From Ascaphus truei (lineage: Eukaryota; Chordata; Amphibia; Anura; Ascaphidae), in NCBI GenBank assembly GCA_036426205.1, contig CM071573.1, positions 43,326,643 through 43,390,642 of the forward strand: 64,000 bases of DNA. Reading direction: 5' to 3'. The notes under the pieces were generated by a model, which saw only the letters and a program-made list of their open reading frames with translations, ran no database searches and had not been told where the DNA came from. Numbering within the stretch: position 1 is the stretch's first letter; every line of letters starts with the position of its first letter. Positions 60,368 to 64,000 of the stretch are shown in pieces. Both the position numbers and the translations under genes were made by a program.

Positions 60368-60740
60368 ACATAAACACAAACTACTCACACTTTGTAAGAT
60401 TGTTACAGGAAATAAAAAGGTGAGCTCTCGGTAGCTGGGTCTTTAATGCTGTTTGTGGGTTGCAGGAGCTGTGCATCGGTAGTCCTGTATGATCGTCGGA
60501 TTCTGATGGGACTTTGCACCCACAAGTTTTTTCCTCGCTGCTGTCACCGCTTGTATAACAGATGTAAGTCTCGGTTTAAGATCTCATGCGGTCTCCCAAT
60601 AGACGTCACTAGACCCGCATCATAGGAAGGTGACAGTCAGATAGTATTCGGGGAAATCGTGGAAGGGCAAAGGAGCGCCAACTGGGACTAAGATAATGCT
60701 CAATAATTGTCCATATAGGTATTGCACCAAAAACACACAC
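60368..60740. other. Continuation of the older target repeat
   Basis: Repeat-like, leads into motif H7. Together with 50,181-50,628 it forms the pre-insertion site of the large transposon. Confidence 0.4.
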
Positions 60741-60777
60741 AATCCTACGCGTTTCATTAAAAATGTCTTCAGGGATT
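60741..60777 (-). ncRNA. Hammerhead-ribozyme-like motif H7
   Basis: On the minus strand: AATCC, CTGAAGA (C3 at 60772), C, a short AUU/AAU stem, GAAA, CGCG, UA, GGATT. Stem I is a perfect 5-bp AATCC/GGATT. Stem II is weak. Confidence 0.55.
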
Positions 60778-62220
60778 CTTCTTTTTTCCCTATAAAAAGC
60801 AATAATTGCCTGCACTTTCCCAGATTCTCCTTATATCTACGTTTGAATATTTTGATACAGCGTATACATGTTATAGTGTTTCATTTGAGACTCTGCATAG
60901 CAGATGACGTATTTTTGTTTTGGTTACTTTGTGCCATAGCGTTGATTGCATTGTGTATTATCTACCATTTTAGGAGATGTTTGTACTAATACAGGATTAT
61001 CTTCACCATGTATTTTAATGGGATGTATCAAAATCTGTTACTCTTTTTTATTATGTTTTCCCTTTCTGTGGGTCAAAGAGCTTCCCCAACTAAGAAATAT
61101 AAAAAATAACACTACCCAACCGACTTTCCCTGGAAGCCCTTCAGCTCCAGAGAAGAAGATGCTGAGACTGACCGTGGCGAATTGATTGCGAGCTGTGGCG
61201 ATTATTTGCTGTGTACCACGGTCCTGCTTCCCCAGCACACCGTGGAGCATTAGTCTGGCTTCTGTACTGTACTTTTAGGGCTATGAATAACCATCTTGAA
61301 TGAGTATAACTTATTCAATAGTGATTAAATAACATAAATTGATTACAATGTCTGGACAGCTTCGGCTTGCTCTCCTGCCCAGCACTCGAGTGGTGCATAC
61401 ATTTTTTTCACCTGTTACTGTTAGGATTTGCTGGCTCATTGTCAGTGCAAGTGTTCAGTTATGTCATTTAATCAGCTTAAAAATTGTCTGCAGTAATTCT
61501 TGTTTGTAATACAGTTAACAATTCAGTTTCTATTTCCAATATGCTGTAGAGTATTATTACTAATAATTGAGAACCCTTTTATGTGGCTGATACATTCAGC
61601 TCTTATGAAATTACATGTCTGTCACTGTTGTACAAAATGTGTAAAGAAACAAAATGTTGCATTATCGGTTGACAAATAATTTCCTGTAATTGTGACGCCC
61701 TTTTGTATTGGCTGATTTTTTTTCACGACCTTACAGTAGGTGAAAAAGTAGCAATTTGTTGATTTCTATCTGTTCCGATGACGTCCTTCACTTGTAGTGA
61801 TCCTCAAAGTTTCACAGTTTAGAGTGAGTCATTCTTTTTCTCCCCTTCATACTCTCAGTGACGGGGAAAGATCAGCTACATTATGCTGTCTAGTTTGGTG
61901 CTGAAACTGTGCCTGAATTTTATTTGTGCCTGCAACATCTACAGTATATACAGTGCGTACAGCCTTGGAAATAAATGCATATGAAAAATATATTATTGTT
62001 AATATTACTATTGCTATTATCCTGCTAAGAGTGAATTTGTTACAGTTGTAAAAGACATTCTTTAGAAAGTTTGAGTTCATTGTCAACGTACATTGTGTAT
62101 CCCATTCCTTAGCTGATACAGTATAATTCCCCCTTCTAAATGAAAAAAAATGGTCCCTGCACAGCTCAAAAGAATTTACGTGCTGGAGGGGTACTATCAG
62201 GGAATATATATATTTACAGT
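60778..62220. other. No gene seen
   Basis: AT-rich DNA without recognisable genes or element ends. Confidence 0.5.
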
Positions 62221-62747
62221 ATTAGAACACGAGAAGAGGAAATAATCTCTTGTGATGCACTCAACCTCCACTTGTAGTAAAAATAAAATAAATGAATATT
62301 ATTATAATAATCAAGAAAACATAGGGTTAAAACCTAGATAGCGCTGGAATGCAGCAGTTAACCTTATATAGGTAAGGGAAAGGCTGCATACAATACTGTA
62401 ATATCAAGATCAATCAAAGTCTGGCCATGTGTCCATAGTGTATAAGTGCACAGTTTGATGAGGCCAGCCAGAGGTAGGTGTTATGGATTTACTGTCGTAA
62501 ATCAGAAAAATCCAAGGACTTGGTGTCTGACTATGGACACATGGCCAGACTTTGATTGATCTTGATATTGCAGTATTGTATGCTGTCTTTCCCTTACCTA
62601 TATACGGTTCACTGCCGCATACCTGCGCTATTTAGGTTTTAACCCTATGTTTTCTTGATTATTATAATAAATGCATTTATTTTATTTTTACTACTAGTGG
62701 AGGTTGAGTGCATCACAAGAGATTCTTTCCTCTTCTCGTGTTCTAAT
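62221..62747. repeat. Foldback with about 218-bp arms
   Basis: ATTAGAACACGAGAAGAGGA (62221) pairs with TCCTCTTCTCGTGTTCTAAT at the right end (62747). CCATGTGTCCATAGT pairs with ACTATGGACACATGG on either side of a 90-bp spacer. Several arm mismatches indicate age. No coding content. Confidence 0.93.
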
Positions 62748-62999
62748 TCCCCTTCTAGCAATAAACATTGCGTACTCCATCTGTGCGCTGATACAGTCCC
62801 CTTCTCGGGTAGTTGGATCAGGAAGTAGATGAAGATTTAGGGATTTTATGTCAGAACCTTAGTAAGCCCCAAAGTCACTATATAGTGCTAAGTCTTAGTA
62901 TACCGTAATTCCCATTCCTATGAACATGGCTTATGGTTTACTCAAGCTTAGCACTGTTTAGTAATGTGTGTACAAAGTTCCGGCATTGATGCTCTCGTA

Positions 63000-63963
63000 C
63001 AGGGGTGGCCAACCTGACTGGGAAATGGAGCCAGAATTTACCTGAGTCATTGTCAAAGAGCACAATCATAAAAAATAATAATAATAATACCTGTATATAC
63101 AGACAGAGAGCATAATCTGACCATCTCAGTGTGTAGTGCCATCAGGTTGTACTCCATGTCAATGTATTGTGTGAAGTTTAACCTGACCTACAGCACCATA
63201 CACTGACACAGAGTATAACTTGACACAGAATACAAGTGGGGGGAGGGGGGTGGGAAGAGGGTGACACATGGGGAGATGGGGAAAGAGGGTGACACATGGT
63301 GAGAGGGGAGAAGAGGGTGACATATGGGGAGGGGGAGAAGAGGGAGTGACATAGGGAGGGGGTAGAGGGTTTGACACATGGGGATGGGAGGTAGCTGGGG
63401 TGACATATGGGGAGGGAAGAGGGAGAGACACATGAAGAGGGAGGAATGGGGGGTGACATAGGGAGGGGTGACACATGGGAAGAGGGGGACATGGGGAGGG
63501 AGGGGTGATGCATAAGGGGCAGTGGGAGTGACTTAGAGGAGAAGTTGGAGTGATAGGGGGCAGTTGGAATGACAGGCAGTTGTATGAGGGTGTGACGGGA
63601 GCAGGGGATGTCAGGGGAAGGCAGTAGTGGACAAGAGTGTGACGGGGCAGTTGGGGTGACAAGGGTAAGGGAAGACAGTGGGGAAAAATGGGGTAGTAGT
63701 GTGATTGTCCCCACATTCCTCTCCTATTCCCACAGCGAGCCCCACATGGAACTCCCAGCAGTCAGGGTGTACAGTATACTCACTGTGTCATGTCCTGCTT
63801 GGGAGCCCACCAGCAGTCGCTGGTCCATAGGAGCTCAGGAGAGGAGATGGTTAGGGGGTGCTCTGGCTTCTCCTCGCCCATGTTTCTATGGTTCCTCTAC
63901 CTGTAGTCACTTTTTTTTTCAGGAGCCACACAGGAAGCCCGGGCCCTGGGTTTGCCACACCTG
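63000..63963. mobile_element. hAT-like element with G-rich minisatellite
   Basis: The ends CAGGGGTGGCCAACCTG and (minus strand) CAGGTGTGGCAAACCCA are inverted repeats. The flanks CTCTCGTA and CTCTAGCT match only partly. 63235-63690 is a minisatellite of GGGTGACACATGGGGAGAG-like units. Pro/Ser/His-rich minus-strand frames of up to 185 codons are its antisense and not genes. Confidence 0.75.
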
Positions 63964-64000
63964 CTCTAGCTTCTAGAAATGTATCAAGGCATACTACTAA

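Noticed and set aside
63159..63716. 185-codon Pro/Ser-rich frame
   Set aside because: It is antisense to the G-rich minisatellite; two other frames give equally long, similar peptides.

Overview
The window looks like repeat-dense, gene-poor nuclear DNA from a vertebrate, most likely an amphibian and probably a frog. The evidence is the mix of L2-type LINEs with (ATAC)n tails, Penelope-like and Ty3/Gypsy-like remnants, hAT and Tc1/mariner MITEs, solo LTRs, and many repeats carrying a CTGANGA / GAAACGCGTA motif. No host protein-coding exon could be supported, so everything coding here belongs to a transposable element. Species and family names are inferred; no database was searched.

0-50.6 kb is a patchwork of mostly inactive repeats. 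There are CA-rich microsatellites at the left edge. Five complete solo LTRs share one structure (TGTA...ACA, 4-bp target duplications) at 1973, 12808, 19789, 28743 and 45677, with related fragments at about 10.1 and 30.1 kb. Two long minus-strand L2-like LINE copies lie at 23.1-24.9 and 31.6-33.0 kb, and L2 3-prime tails elsewhere. A broken Gypsy pol sits at 35.7-36.6 kb and a Penelope-like fragment at 38.2-38.6 kb. hAT MITEs with 8-bp target duplications lie at 21.5 and 41.3 kb, and two MITEs contain degenerate telomere-like CCCTAA stretches. Large foldbacks lie at 9.3, 37.4, 48.5-50.1 and 62.2 kb. At least six sites in unrelated repeats have the layout of a hammerhead ribozyme, with different but complementary stem I and stem II sequences.

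50,631-60,365 is the most remarkable part: a 9,735-bp Tc1/mariner-type transposon flanked by TA on both sides. Its divergent ends share a GCGGC..A.CTGA.TCT core. It carries three gene-like units. (1) A minus-strand transposase of five exons (52,922-55,345) joins with canonical GT-AG introns into an unbroken 323-codon frame with D150, D226 and E259. (2) A divergently placed plus-strand ORF (55,584-57,104) has acidic/proline-rich repeats, a heptad repeat and a C-terminal BEN-like domain, but is broken by two in-frame stops. (3) A minus-strand gene (58,933-59,953) encodes a forkhead (winged-helix) domain with a second exon. The transposase and BEN units are head to head, with TATA-like boxes on both strands between them. 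A Tc1/mariner MITE, a 929-bp hAT element and AT-rich minisatellites are nested inside.

A 397-bp MITE at 29,672-30,068 is collinear with the last 224 bp of this large element and matches its other end, so it appears to derive from a sister element. That independently supports the boundaries. A plausible working model is that the transposase mobilises the element and that the BEN and forkhead proteins are captured or co-opted DNA-binding accessory factors; this is inference. 60.4-64 kb returns to ordinary repeats: one more hammerhead-like site, a foldback, and a hAT-like element filled with a G-rich minisatellite.
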